Shown here: one piece after another, positions 1 through 8,622 of the stretch
Layout of the letters: every line of letters starts with the position of its first letter
How positions within the stretch are numbered: the first letter of the stretch is position 1
Notes under the pieces: model-generated
What the model saw: the letters and a program-made list of their open reading frames with translations, nothing else
The model's database searches: none
Told to the model about the DNA's origin: nothing
Assembly: GCF_039542055.1 (NCBI RefSeq)
Contig: NZ_BAABHK010000032.1
Span: 1-64,000, forward strand
From: Actinoallomurus vinaceus
GTDB lineage: Bacteria; Actinomycetota; Actinomycetes; Streptosporangiales; Streptosporangiaceae
DNA length: 64,000 bases
Reading direction: 5' to 3'
Program-made: the position numbers and the translations under genes

Positions 1-353
1 CCGTCGACCCGGACGACCTCGCCGAGGTCGCGGCCGCGGTCCTGGTCCAGGAGGAACACACCGGCCAGACGTACGAGCTCACCGGGCCGGCGTCGACCAC
101 TCCACGCGAGCGGACTCAGGCGATCGGAGACGCGCTCGGAACAGCGGTGCGGTTCGTCGAGCAGACCCGTGCGGAGGCCCGGGCCCAGATGCTGCAGTTC
201 ATGCCCGAGCCCGTCGTGGAGGGCACCCTCTCCATCCTCGGCGAGCCGATGCCCGCCGAGCAGCGCGTGAGCCCCCACATCGAGCAGGTCCTCGGCCGCC
301 CGGCCCGTACGTTCGCCGACTGGGCGGCCCGCAACATCGCCGCCTTCCGCTGA
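1..353 (+). CDS. NmrA/SDR-like NAD(P)-binding protein, C-terminal fragment
   Basis: The reading frame is open from the left edge (codons in frame with position 3) to a TGA at 351-353, so only the last 116 or so residues are present. The stretch 'HTGQTYELTGPASTTPRERTQAI' in meaning (a 'GQTYELTGP' block followed by a short helix and the end 'FADWAARNIAAF') is typical of the C-terminus of NmrA-like NAD(P)-binding oxidoreductases, where the nucleotide is replaced or a sugar-like substrate is bound. The dinucleotide-binding N-terminus lies outside the window, so the exact activity cannot be named. The next gene begins about 160 bases downstream. Confidence 0.65.
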   Translation, partial: VDPDDLAEVAAAVLVQEEHTGQTYELTGPASTTPRERTQAIGDALGTAVRFVEQTRAEARAQMLQFMPEPVVEGTLSILGEPMPAEQRVSPHIEQVLGRPARTFADWAARNIAAFR

Positions 354-511
354 ACCTGTTCCGCCGGCCGGTCTCGCGCACCCGTACGACGCGAGGCCGG
401 CCACCGCCGTGTCGCGGCGACCGTTCCCCCGCCGGAGGCCGAGCACGGCTCCGGCCCGTCACGAAAGAGCGCCATGACCACTCCGGATGGGATCTGTCGA
501 GGATGAGTGCC

Positions 512-895
512 ATGTCCCTGCCACTGCCCTCCTCCGCCGAGGCCTTCCTGGCGGAGCCGCATGTGTGCACGCTGACGACCTTGCGCCCCGACGGCACCCC
601 GCACGTGGCCCCCGTACGGTTCACCTGGGACGGCGCGACCGCACGGGTCATGACGGTGGGGTCGCGCCGCAAGGCCGGGAACCTCGCCGCTCCAGGGAGC
701 CGAGCCGCGATCTGCCAGGTGGTGGGCCCTCGCTGGATCACGCTCGAGGGCTCCGCGACCGTGTCCGACGACCCCCGTCGGCTGGCCGAGGGGATACGCC
801 GATACGCCGGCCGCTACGGGACGCCACCACCCGCCCCACCCGGGCTCGTGGTGATCGAGATCGCGGTCGATCGGGTGATGGGCCTTTGGCGATAG
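512..895 (+). CDS. PPOX-fold (F420/FMN-dependent) small oxidoreductase
   Basis: A protein of 127 residues with the split-barrel PPOX fold: 'HVCTLTTLRPDGTPHVAPVRFTW' pattern in the first 40 residues, a 'RKAGNLAAPGSRAAICQV' cofactor-site region in the middle, and 'GSATVSDDP' near residue 80. In actinobacteria this size class (Rv1155-like) usually binds F420 or FMN and reduces small substrates. I chose the ATG at 512 because GAGGA lies 8 bases upstream; an in-frame ATG at 503 overlaps that ribosome-binding site. It converges on the regulator gene across a hairpin at 973-1008. The substrate is unknown. Confidence 0.75.
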   Translation: MSLPLPSSAEAFLAEPHVCTLTTLRPDGTPHVAPVRFTWDGATARVMTVGSRRKAGNLAAPGSRAAICQVVGPRWITLEGSATVSDDPRRLAEGIRRYAGRYGTPPPAPPGLVVIEIAVDRVMGLWR

Positions 896-972
896 TGCGC
901 GAGCGCTCTGTGGTCGACCGCGCGGGAACGGATGACGGCGATCCGGAGCGGTACTTCGACGGCGTCTGACGG

Positions 973-1008
973 GCCCGTGACCTGGTGAAGTTTCCCCAGG
1001 TCACGGGC
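973..1008. terminator. Bidirectional hairpin between convergent genes
   Basis: A perfect 13-bp stem (GCCCGTGACCTGG pairing with CCAGGTCACGGGC) encloses a 10-base loop. It lies between the 3' ends of the PPOX gene (+) and the regulator gene (-), as expected for a shared terminator. No long T-run is present. Confidence 0.6.
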
Positions 1009-1015
1009 TGGCGGT

Positions 1016-1804
1016 TCACGAATCAGCGTCGGCCAACTCACCGGGGCGCTGAGGCGCGGATGGCGGCTTGGCGGTGCCGTCTGAGGTCGGTTCGGGTTTG
1101 ATGTAGAGGACCTCGCGGGCCTGCTCCGTGGCGCGGAGAAGGCTCTCGTGGACGAAGTCGAGGAAGCGGGCGGCGTTCTCCAGGCGGGTGGCGGCCGGGG
1201 TGCCGGGGCCGAGGATGGCGACGCCTTGGCGTGCGGTCTCGATGAACTGGTCGTTGGATCGGGCGCTGCGGATCATCGACTGGTACCAGAGGTCGTCGTC
1301 GACGATGTAGCGCTCGCGGCGGCGTTCGTCGCGTTCCCTGCGAACGAGGGCCAGGCCCTCCAGGAACGTGATCGCTTTGGAGATGGTCGCCGGGCTGACC
1401 TGGAGGCGCTGGGCGAGTCCGGAGGCGGTGAGGCTGCCGGAGTCGGTGGTGTAGAGGCAGGCCAGCACCCGGGCCGGCATCTTGGACAGGCCCGATTGCA
1501 TGAGGACGGTGGTGAGCATCTCCTCGTACTCGCGCACGACCTCGGCGTCGCGTCCGTCCTCATTCAACCGGGGCGTCTGCGGCCCCCGGGTCTCGGCCTG
1601 CCTGCGCCGGTGGGTGCGCTGCTGGGTGGCGCGGTGGGCCAGGTCGGCGCGGTAGCCGGTGGGGCCTCCGTTCCGCATCACCTCACGCGTGATCGTCGAG
1701 GTCGGACGATCGAGACGCCGGGCGATCTCGGCGTAGGCCAGGCCGTCGGCCAGCCCCAACGCGATCTGCTGGCGTTCCTGCTGGGTGAGTCTGCCTCCCG
1801 GCAT
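1016..1804 (-). CDS. HTH_38-GbsR/MarR fusion transcriptional regulator
   Basis: The protein has 262 residues if it starts at the ATG at 1804, which has AAGGGGG five bases upstream; an in-frame ATG at 1819 is the alternative. Residues 1-60 form an IS30-type helix-turn-helix ('LTQQERQQIALGLADGLAY', 'IARRLDRPTSTITREV'). A basic linker follows, then a GbsR/MarR-like winged helix ('LTASGLAQRLQVSPATISKAITFLEGLALV', 'RRERYIVDDDLWY'). The fusion implies a DNA-binding regulator with two DNA-contacting domains. It is divergent from the DUF4097-ABC exporter operon, and inverted repeats fill the space between them, so it probably controls that operon and itself. The effector is unknown. Confidence 0.8.
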   Translation of the reverse strand: MPGGRLTQQERQQIALGLADGLAYAEIARRLDRPTSTITREVMRNGGPTGYRADLAHRATQQRTHRRRQAETRGPQTPRLNEDGRDAEVVREYEEMLTTVLMQSGLSKMPARVLACLYTTDSGSLTASGLAQRLQVSPATISKAITFLEGLALVRRERDERRRERYIVDDDLWYQSMIRSARSNDQFIETARQGVAILGPGTPAATRLENAARFLDFVHESLLRATEQAREVLYIKPEPTSDGTAKPPSAPQRPGELADADS

Positions 1805-1860
1805 CACGACCCCCTTCATGCCTGCCTGGTGTTCCTGACGCCTTCACCATAGCGTTCATC

Positions 1861-1995
1861 TTCAATACATTGCAACGTTCAACTTTCCTGTCGTTGCGTT
1901 AAATGCGAAGCGGTTGCAATGATTATTGTGCTTCTACCTGCATAGATGCTTCTTCTAAGCAAAGATCTCGTTGCCTAGATCTGGAAAGCAACGTA
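1861..1995. promoter_or_regulatory. Divergent, AT-rich promoter region with inverted repeats
   Basis: The region between the HTH_38-GbsR regulator and the DUF4097 operon is far richer in A+T than its surroundings. CATTGCAAC at 1868-1876 is exactly mirrored by GTTGCAATG at 1913-1921. CGTTGC at 1969-1974 is mirrored by GCAACG at 1988-1993. The repeated GTTGCAA/TTGCAAC half-site is a plausible operator for the adjacent fusion regulator. Confidence 0.5.
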
Positions 1996-2035
1996 GCGTT
2001 TCCGGTGTCAGAAAGAACGAGCACAGGAGAGCACG

Positions 2036-2701
2036 ATGAACAAGTTCGACACCCCCACCCCGATCGCCGCCGTCCTGGACATCCCCGCGGGGCGCGTCAC
2101 CTTCCTCGCCGGCGACCGGGCCGACACCACGGTCGAGGTCCTGCCCGCCAACGCCTCCAAGGGCCGTGATGTGAAGGCGGCGGAGCAGACCACGGTCAGC
2201 TACGGCGACGGTGTCCTGCGGGTCGAGAGCGCGGCGGCGACGAACCAGTACTTCGGTCCGTCGGGGGCCGTCGAGGTGACCATCAAGCTGCCGACCGGGT
2301 CCCGGGTCGAGGCCAAGGCGGCCAGCACCGAGCTGCGGGCCGTGGGACGGCTCGGTGACGTCGCCTTCGACGGCGCGTACCGCCAGATCAAGATCGACGA
2401 GGCCACCAGCGTCCGCCTGACCGCGACCGACGGCGACGTCGAGGTCGGCCGCCTCGGCGGTCCTGGCCAGATCAGCACCGCACGGGGTGACATCCGGATC
2501 GCCGAGGCCATGGGCGGCACCCTCACGCTGGTCACCCAGTCCGGCGACATCTCGGTCACCGCCGCCGCCGGCGTCTCGGCCGCCCTGGACGCCGGCACCA
2601 GCCACGGCCGTGTCAGCAACGCCCTGAAGAACGACGGCACCGCCGACCTGGACATCCGCGCCACCACCTCCAACGGCGACATCACCGCCCGCAGCCTCTG
2701 A
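2036..2701 (+). CDS. DUF4097 beta-helix protein
   Basis: The protein has 221 residues and carries the repeating beta-strand pattern of DUF4097/DUF4098 ('VEVTIKLPTGSRVEAKAASTELRAVG', 'IDEATSVRLTATDGDVEVG', 'TSNGDITARSL'): short strands alternating with 'GDV/GDI' turns that form a right-handed beta-helix. There is no signal peptide or membrane segment. AGGAGA precedes the ATG by seven bases. It is the first gene of an operon with a DrrA-type ATPase 26 bases downstream and its permease. In actinobacteria this protein often travels with such exporters, but its function is not established. It may be a cytoplasmic sensor or accessory protein for the exporter. Confidence 0.8.
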   Translation: MNKFDTPTPIAAVLDIPAGRVTFLAGDRADTTVEVLPANASKGRDVKAAEQTTVSYGDGVLRVESAAATNQYFGPSGAVEVTIKLPTGSRVEAKAASTELRAVGRLGDVAFDGAYRQIKIDEATSVRLTATDGDVEVGRLGGPGQISTARGDIRIAEAMGGTLTLVTQSGDISVTAAAGVSAALDAGTSHGRVSNALKNDGTADLDIRATTSNGDITARSL

Positions 2702-2727
2702 CCCGCAGCCTCCAAAGGAGCATCACC

Positions 2728-3666
2728 ATGACCGACCTGGCCATCGCGGCGACCGGGCTGCGCAAGTCCTACGGCGACAAAGTCGTGCTCGACGGCGTCG
2801 ACCTGGCCGTCCCCGAAGGAACGATCTTCTCCCTGCTCGGCCCGAACGGCGCCGGCAAGACCACCACCGTGCAGATCCTGTCCACCCTGATCCGCGCCGA
2901 CGACGGCACCGTCCAGGTCGCCGGATACGACCTGAACCGCCAAGCCGACGACGTACGCGGCGCGATCGGCGTCACCGGCCAGTACTCGGCCGTCGACAAG
3001 CTGCTCACCGGCGAGGAGAACCTGCTCCTCATGGCCGACCTCAAGCACCTGACCCGCAGGGACGGCAAGCGCAAGGCCGCCGAGCTGCTGGAGCGCTTCG
3101 ACCTGGTCGACGCGGCCGGCAAGCCCGCCGCCACCTACTCCGGCGGCATGCAGCGCCGGCTCGACCTGGCGATGACCCTGGTCGGCGACCCGCGCCTGAT
3201 CTTCCTGGACGAGCCCACCACCGGCCTCGACCCGCGCAGCCGCCGCGCCATGTGGCAGATCGTGCGTGAACTCGTCAAGAACGGCGTCACCATCTTCCTG
3301 ACCACGCAGTACCTGGAGGAAGCCGACGAGCTCGCCGACCGCATCGCCGTCCTCGACCACGGACGGCTGATCGCCGAAGGCACCGCCGAAGAGCTCAAGC
3401 GGCTCATCCCCGGCGGCCACATCGAGCTCACCTTCGCCGACACGCAGTTGCTCGACGCCGCTCGCAACCTCCTCGACGCAGGGATCGCCGACACCGAGGC
3501 GCTCACCCTGCAGGTGCCGAGCGACGGCAGCGTACGCGCGATCCGCGAACTGCTCGCCCTCCTGGACGAATGCTCGATCGACGTCGCCGAAATGAGCGTC
3601 CACACCCCCGACCTCGACGACGTCTTCCTCACCCTCACCGGCCAGAACAAGGAGGCCACCCGATGA
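2728..3666 (+). CDS. DrrA-family ABC exporter ATP-binding protein
   Basis: The protein has 312 residues. The Walker A is GPNGAGKT at about residues 38-45, the Q-loop follows in 'TGQYSAVD', the signature is YSGGMQRR at 137-144, and Walker B is LIFLDEPTTGLDP ending near 169, followed by the switch region TTQYLEEAD. The H-loop position holds Q (TTQYLEE), as in DrrA-type drug-resistance ATPases. The C-terminal 90 residues are the DrrA extension ('VHTPDLDDVFLTLTG'). It overlaps the permease start (ATGA), so the two are translationally coupled. It powers export of an unidentified hydrophobic drug or lipid. Confidence 0.93.
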   Translation: MTDLAIAATGLRKSYGDKVVLDGVDLAVPEGTIFSLLGPNGAGKTTTVQILSTLIRADDGTVQVAGYDLNRQADDVRGAIGVTGQYSAVDKLLTGEENLLLMADLKHLTRRDGKRKAAELLERFDLVDAAGKPAATYSGGMQRRLDLAMTLVGDPRLIFLDEPTTGLDPRSRRAMWQIVRELVKNGVTIFLTTQYLEEADELADRIAVLDHGRLIAEGTAEELKRLIPGGHIELTFADTQLLDAARNLLDAGIADTEALTLQVPSDGSVRAIRELLALLDECSIDVAEMSVHTPDLDDVFLTLTGQNKEATR

Positions 3667-4436
3667 GCACCCTCACCCTCGCCACGCGCGACTCGGCCAC
3701 CATGGTCCGGCGCCAGCTCAAGCGCCTGATCCGCTACCCGTCCATGACCGTGCAGCTGATCGTCACGCCCGTCATCATCCTGATCCTGTTCGTCTACGTC
3801 TTCGGCGGCACCCTCGGCAAGGGCCTCGGCGGCAGCCGCGACGCCTACATCAACTACGTCGTCCCCGGCATCCTGCTCATGGCGGCCGCCACGGCCGCGA
3901 CCGGAACCGCCGTCATGGTCGCCACCGACATGACCGAAGGCATCATCGCCCGCTTCCGCACCATGCGGATCTCCCGGGCCTCGGTCCTCACCGGCCACGT
4001 CGTCGCCAGCGTCATCCAGCAACTCCTCGGCATGGCCGTGGTCGTCGGCATCGCCCTCGCCATCGGGTTCCGGCCCAACGCCACCCCCGTCGAATGGCTG
4101 GCCGCCGCCGGGATGCTCACCCTGTTCGTCGTGGCCATCACCTGGCTGTCGGTCGCCCTCGGCCTGAAGTCCCCCACTCCCGAAGCCGCCAGCAACGCCC
4201 CGATGCCCCTGGTCTTCCTGCCCTTCCTCGGCAGCGGCTTCGTCCCCACCGACTCCATGCCCACCGCCCTCCGCTGGTTCGCCGAGTACCAGCCCTTCAC
4301 CCCGATCATGGAAACCGTACGCGGACTCCTCCTCGGCACCCCGATCGGCAACAGCGCCGCCATCGCCATCGCCTGGTGCACCGGCCTCGCCGCCGTCTCC
4401 TACCTCTGGGCCAAGAAGACCTTCAACAAGGCCTGA
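3663..4436 (+). CDS. DrrB-like ABC-2 type permease
   Basis: The protein has 257 residues and about six membrane segments, with the ABC-2 transporter pattern: N-terminal 'RRQLKRLIRYPSMTVQLIVTPVIILILFVYVFGG', the cytoplasmic 'DMTEGIIARFRTMRISRASVLTGHV' loop, and 'VFLPFLGSGFVPTDSMPTALRWFAEYQPFTPIMETVRGLL' before the last helix. The start is the ATG overlapping the stop of the ATPase gene. It forms the membrane half of the exporter with that ATPase. A strong hairpin terminator follows 17 bases after the stop. Confidence 0.93.
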   Translation: MSTLTLATRDSATMVRRQLKRLIRYPSMTVQLIVTPVIILILFVYVFGGTLGKGLGGSRDAYINYVVPGILLMAAATAATGTAVMVATDMTEGIIARFRTMRISRASVLTGHVVASVIQQLLGMAVVVGIALAIGFRPNATPVEWLAAAGMLTLFVVAITWLSVALGLKSPTPEAASNAPMPLVFLPFLGSGFVPTDSMPTALRWFAEYQPFTPIMETVRGLLLGTPIGNSAAIAIAWCTGLAAVSYLWAKKTFNKA

Positions 4437-4452
4437 CCATGAACCGGCCGAA

Positions 4453-4494
4453 CAGGGCCGTCAGACCAACGGGTCTGACGGCCCTGAGCCTTTT
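4453..4494 (+). terminator. Rho-independent terminator of the DUF4097-DrrAB operon
   Basis: A perfect 15-bp stem (CAGGGCCGTCAGACC with its complement at 4472-4486), an AACG tetraloop and a TTTT run at 4491-4494. Confidence 0.85.
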
Positions 4495-4693
4495 CACCCG
4501 TCGCACGGTCAAGGAGCGGATCCAGCGGCTGATGGGTTCACGATCACGGTTCGCGGGTCAACCGATCGGTGGATCCGCTCAACCGTCCGGTCCGTCCGGT
4601 GTTTCAACGGGCGGTCGATGCCGCGTCCGGGCGGATTTCGCGAGGCTGAAGGCACATGACCGCGATAGACCGGAATGCCGGAAGGGCTACCGC

Positions 4694-5641
4694 ATGCCAG
4701 CAGTGATCGAGGTGCAGAACCTGCACAAGAGCTACGGGGACACCGTGGCGGTCGACGATGTCTCCTTCACCGTCCAGGAGGGGGAGATCTTCGGGATCCT
4801 CGGCCCCAACGGCGCGGGCAAGACCACGACGGTGGAGTGCGTCGAGGGGTTGCGCAGGCCGGACCGGGGCGAGATCAGCGTGCTCGGGCTCGACCCGCAG
4901 CGGGACCGCGCCGAGCTGACCCAGGGGCTCGGTGTGCAGCTCCAGGACGGCGAGCTGCCCAACCGGTTGAAGGTCGGGGAGGCGCTCGCGCTCTACAGCT
5001 CCTTCTACCGGGCACCGGCGGACTGGCGTGCGCTGATGGACGCGCTCGGGCTCGCGAGCAAGAGCTCGACCAGGTACGGGAAGCTGTCCGGCGGTCAGAA
5101 GCAGCGGCTGTCGATCGCGCTGGCGCTGGTCGGGAACCCGCGGGTGGCGGTGCTCGACGAGCTGACCACCGGCCTCGACCCGCAGGCCAGACGCGACACC
5201 TGGCAGCTGATCGAGGACGTGCGCTCCCGCGGCGTCACGATCGTGCTCGTCACCCACTTCATGGAGGAGGCCGAGCGGCTGTGTGACCGGATCGCGCTGA
5301 TCGACACGGGCCGCGTCGTCGCGGTGGACACCCCGGACGGGCTGACCGAGCGGGTCCAGACCGAACAGCGGATCCGCTTCCGGCCGTCCGTACCGTTCGA
5401 CGAGACGCTGCTGACCAGCCTGCCGGACGTGACCGGCGTCATCCACAGGGGCGATGTCGTGGTGGTCACGGGCAACGACAACGCGCTGAACGCGGTCACC
5501 TCCGTGCTGGCCCGCAACAACATCGTGGCGCAGCAGCTGCGCGTGGAGCAGGCCAGCCTGGAGGACGCCTTCATCGCGCTGACCGGACGGCACCCGGAGA
5601 CCGGGCAGCACGCGAGCCAGAGCCGACCCGGCCAGGACTAG
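4694..5641 (+). CDS. ABC exporter ATP-binding protein (two-component-linked)
   Basis: The protein has 315 residues. It shows GPNGAGKT (Walker A, near residue 38), LSGGQKQR (signature), VAVLDELTTGLDPQ (Walker B) and THFMEEAERLCDR (H-loop), then a C-terminal regulatory domain. Walker B reads DEL where DEP is usual; the catalytic D and E are retained. The chosen ATG at 4694 is followed at once by the conserved 'IEVQNLHKSYGDTVAVDDVSF'. The gene is followed by its permease (12 bases), a histidine kinase and a response regulator, an arrangement typical of sensed-stress exporters. The substrate is unknown. Confidence 0.92.
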   Translation: MPAVIEVQNLHKSYGDTVAVDDVSFTVQEGEIFGILGPNGAGKTTTVECVEGLRRPDRGEISVLGLDPQRDRAELTQGLGVQLQDGELPNRLKVGEALALYSSFYRAPADWRALMDALGLASKSSTRYGKLSGGQKQRLSIALALVGNPRVAVLDELTTGLDPQARRDTWQLIEDVRSRGVTIVLVTHFMEEAERLCDRIALIDTGRVVAVDTPDGLTERVQTEQRIRFRPSVPFDETLLTSLPDVTGVIHRGDVVVVTGNDNALNAVTSVLARNNIVAQQLRVEQASLEDAFIALTGRHPETGQHASQSRPGQD

Positions 5642-5653
5642 GAGGAAATGGTC

Positions 5654-6436
5654 ATGTCCGTCACCACCACCGCAGCACCGCCGACGGCCGCGTCGCGTCC
5701 TGGGCTCTGGCGGCTCACCGTCACCGAGCTGAAGCTCTTCATCCGCGAGCGGGTCGGGCCCATCTGGGGCGTCGGATTCCCGCTGCTGCTGCTGATCATC
5801 TTCGGGAGCATCCACTCCTTCAACAAGCCGCAGAAGGACTTCGGCGGCGCCACCACTCTCGATATCTACGTGCCCGTTCTGATCGCGTTCTCGATCGCGA
5901 TCCTCGCGCTCAGCGCGCTGCCGATGGTGCTGGCCGGCTACCGGGAGAAAGGCATCCTGCGTCGGCTGCGGACGACGCCGATGGGCCCGGTCCGGCTGCT
6001 CACCGCCCAGCTCGCGGTCAACTTCGCCGTCACGGTGGTCGTGGTGATCGTGATCCTTGTGGTGGCCAGACTGGGGTACGGCGTGGCCCTGCCGAAGCAG
6101 CTCGCCGGGTTCGTCATCGCCGTGCTGCTCGCCGCCGCCGCGCTGCTTGCGGTCGGCCTGTTCGTCGCCGCGACCGCCGGGAGCGGGCGGGCCGCGCAGG
6201 CGATCGGCACGATCCTGTTCTTCCCGATGATGTTCTTCGCCGGCCTGTGGGTGCCCATCGCCCAGATGCCCAAGCTCCTGCGCTACATCAGTCATGGCAC
6301 CCCGCTCGGGGCGGCGGTCCAGGCGCTGCAGAGGGCGTCCGAGGGGCACTGGCCGCACCCGCAGCAACTGCTGGTCATGGCGGCGTACGCGGTGGTGTTC
6401 GGGCTGGCCAGCGCTAGATTGTTCCGCTGGGAATAG
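5654..6436 (+). CDS. ABC-2 type permease
   Basis: The protein has 260 residues and about six membrane segments. It has a 'ELKLFIRERVGPIWGVGFPLLLLIIFG' N-terminal helix, a 'YREKGILRRLRTTPMGPVRLLTAQL' loop and 'FFPMMFFAGLWVPIAQMPKLLRYISHGTPLGAAVQAL' near the C-terminus, all ABC-2 features. The start at 5654 has AGGAGG eight bases upstream; an ATG at 5648 is too close to that site. It pairs with the ATPase encoded just upstream. The histidine kinase gene begins 21 bases downstream, so the four genes are probably one transcript. Confidence 0.92.
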   Translation: MSVTTTAAPPTAASRPGLWRLTVTELKLFIRERVGPIWGVGFPLLLLIIFGSIHSFNKPQKDFGGATTLDIYVPVLIAFSIAILALSALPMVLAGYREKGILRRLRTTPMGPVRLLTAQLAVNFAVTVVVVIVILVVARLGYGVALPKQLAGFVIAVLLAAAALLAVGLFVAATAGSGRAAQAIGTILFFPMMFFAGLWVPIAQMPKLLRYISHGTPLGAAVQALQRASEGHWPHPQQLLVMAAYAVVFGLASARLFRWE

Positions 6437-6457
6437 GTTGCGGCGGGAAGGACGCGG

Positions 6458-7771
6458 ATGAGCAATCCGATGCCCCGCACCCAATGGAATCGGCGATCGC
6501 TTCCGATGGTGACCGTCGTGCCCTACGTGCTGCTGGCGATCCCGACCGGTGTCACGGTGGCGATCAGACGGTCCAACGGCGACTCCTTCGCCATCGATCT
6601 CGCGCTGTGCGCGCTGACGGCGGCGTGGATGCTGTGGATGTTCACGCTGCATCCGGCCTGGCGGGAGCGCCCGCGGGTGATGGGGCTGTTCGTGAGCGTG
6701 CTGATCGTGCTCATGGCGATCCTGGTGATCAGGGATCCCTGGTTCGGGTTGTTCACACCCGCCGGCTACTTCTACTCCTTCCGGTTCTTCTCCTGGCCGT
6801 CGGAACTGGCCGCCATCAGCGGGGTGGCGATCGTGGCGGGCACCGCGCAGGCGGCCGACGTGCCGAAGACGAACGTCTTCGGCGTACTCGGCTACCTGGC
6901 CGTCCTCGCCGTGAACATCATTCCGATGTGTGGTCTGGCCTGGCTCGGCCAGAAGGGCGAGGAGCACGACGAACTGCGTGAGCAAGCCCTCGCGGAGGTG
7001 AGCGAGGCCAACCTCAGGCTCGAGGCGAGCCTGGCCGAGAACGCCGGCCTGCAGCAGCAGTTGCTGACCCAGGCGAGGGAGGCCGGGGTCGCCGACGAGC
7101 GGCAGCGGATGGCCCGCGAGATCCACGACACGCTGGCGCAGGGGCTCACCGGGATCATCACCCAACTGCAGGCGGCCGAGCAGTTCGCCGATGATCCGGC
7201 GCTGTGGCGCCGGCATGTTCAGGCAGCGACCGGGCTGGCCAGGGAGAGCCTGTCCGAGGCACGACGGTCGGTCCACGCGCTGCGTCCCGAGCCGCTGGAG
7301 GCGGCACGGCTGAGCGAGGCGCTGGCCGACGTCGCCGAGCGCTGGTCGGCGCTGCACGGCATCGCGGTCCAGGTCACCACGACCGGCACGGCACGGTCGA
7401 TGCCGCCGGAGGCCGATGTCGCGCTGCTGCGCACGGCGCAGGAGGCACTGGCGAACGTCGCCAAGCACGCGCGGGCGACCAACGTCGGGCTGACACTGTC
7501 CTACATGGAGAACGAGGTCGCGTTGGACGTGCGTGACGACGGCAGGGGCTTCGAACCGGACCGGTTCGGCGACGGCGGCGGTCGGCCGGGCGTGGGAGAT
7601 GACGGTCCGCGGCGTCCCGACGCGGGCGCGCCGGGTGGCGGGTTCGGCCTGGTCGCGATGCGGCAGCGTATCGAGAGCCTGTCCGGGACGCTCCAGGTCG
7701 AATCGGAACCGGGTGCCGGCACGGCCATCTCGGCCTGCATCCCGGCCGCGCCCGCGGGAGTCGGCGCATGA
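6458..7771 (+). CDS. NarL-family sensor histidine kinase
   Basis: The protein has 437 residues. The N-terminal 160 residues hold four to six membrane segments with little periplasmic loop. A coiled coil (about 168-212) leads into the HisKA_3 dimerisation domain with the phospho-acceptor His at about residue 223 (REIHDTLAQGL). The ATPase domain has an N box near residue 333 (ALANVAKHA) and DGRGF near 361. The ATP lid between DGRGF and 'GFGLVAMRQRIESL' is unusually long and Gly/Pro-rich (about 30 residues). The absence of a sensor domain suggests intramembrane sensing, as in exporter-linked kinases. It overlaps the response regulator start by 4 bases. Confidence 0.92.
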   Translation: MSNPMPRTQWNRRSLPMVTVVPYVLLAIPTGVTVAIRRSNGDSFAIDLALCALTAAWMLWMFTLHPAWRERPRVMGLFVSVLIVLMAILVIRDPWFGLFTPAGYFYSFRFFSWPSELAAISGVAIVAGTAQAADVPKTNVFGVLGYLAVLAVNIIPMCGLAWLGQKGEEHDELREQALAEVSEANLRLEASLAENAGLQQQLLTQAREAGVADERQRMAREIHDTLAQGLTGIITQLQAAEQFADDPALWRRHVQAATGLARESLSEARRSVHALRPEPLEAARLSEALADVAERWSALHGIAVQVTTTGTARSMPPEADVALLRTAQEALANVAKHARATNVGLTLSYMENEVALDVRDDGRGFEPDRFGDGGGRPGVGDDGPRRPDAGAPGGGFGLVAMRQRIESLSGTLQVESEPGAGTAISACIPAAPAGVGA

Positions 7772-8430
7772 ACCCCGCGACCGGCGCCCCGATCAGGCTG
7801 CTGATCGCGGATGACCACCCCGTGGTCAGGGACGGGTTGAGCGGCATGTTCGCGCGCGACCCGGGCTTCGAGGTGCTCGGCGAGGCCGGCGACGGCGCCG
7901 AGGCGATCCGGCTCGCCCAGGCCCTCACACCCGACGTGATCCTGATGGACCTGCGGATGCCCGGCGTGGACGGCCTGACCGCGATCACCGAGCTGGCCCG
8001 TCGGGGCATCACCGCGCGCGTGCTCGTGCTGACCACCTACGACACCGACAGCTACGTCCTGCCGGCGATCGAGGCGGGTGCCACCGGCTATCTGCTCAAG
8101 GACGCTCCCCGCGACGAACTGCTGCGGGCGGTACGCGCGGCGGCCCACGGTCAGGCGGTGCTCTCGCCGTCGGTGGCGACCCGGCTGATGAGCCGGGTCC
8201 GGGAGCCCGAGACCAAGCCGCTCAGCCGGCGAGAGCTCGAGATCCTGGAACTGGTCGCGGCCGGAACCACCAACCGGGACGCGGCGGCCAAGCTGTTCAT
8301 CAGCGAGGCCACCGTCAAGACCCACCTGGTGAACATCTACGCCAAGCTCGGGGTCGGCGACCGCGCCGCGGCGGTCGCCGAGGCGTTCAACCGGGGCCTG
8401 CTCACCCCCGATACACCGGAACACCCGTGA
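7768..8430 (+). CDS. NarL/LuxR-type response regulator
   Basis: The protein has 220 residues. The receiver domain has acidic residues near 15-16 (ADDHPVVRDGL), the phospho-acceptor Asp at about 61 (ILMDLRMP), Thr in 'VLTTYD' and Lys in 'YLLKDA'. The C-terminal LuxR HTH is 'LSRRELEILELVAAGTTNRDAAAKLFISEATVKTHLVNIYAKLG'. The ATG overlaps the kinase stop. It is the cognate partner of the kinase and presumably regulates the ABC exporter genes upstream. No gene follows until dnaB, which is convergent; the 190 bases between hold nothing I can name. Confidence 0.94.
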   Translation: MNPATGAPIRLLIADDHPVVRDGLSGMFARDPGFEVLGEAGDGAEAIRLAQALTPDVILMDLRMPGVDGLTAITELARRGITARVLVLTTYDTDSYVLPAIEAGATGYLLKDAPRDELLRAVRAAAHGQAVLSPSVATRLMSRVREPETKPLSRRELEILELVAAGTTNRDAAAKLFISEATVKTHLVNIYAKLGVGDRAAAVAEAFNRGLLTPDTPEHP

Positions 8431-8622
8431 CGCCCATGTGAGGGCCTGGTCACCACCGTCGTGCCGCCGCGGTCCCGCCAGGACCGCTCACCCGCGCACC
8501 CTCCGCGAACAAGCCGCCGACCTCGCCGAATAAACCGCCCGGCCACGGCGACCCAACCCCAACCGAGTCGCCGGTCGCCCGCCAGTGCTCACGAAAACGC
8601 GGACCCTACAACGAGGCCGTCG

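Noticed and set aside
4604..7468. A 954-codon minus-strand open frame across the exporter-kinase operon
   Set aside because: It is antisense to four clear genes; composition is typical of high-G+C shadow frames.
7540..7570. TTCGAACCGGACCGGTTCGG resembling an SOS box
   Set aside because: It lies within the histidine kinase coding region with the wrong spacing between half-sites, so it is probably chance.
8431..8622. A plus-strand stretch ending 'TLREQAADLAE' then stop, between the response regulator and dnaB
   Set aside because: It might be a fossil gene end, but it is too short and has no start or family; I could not support it.
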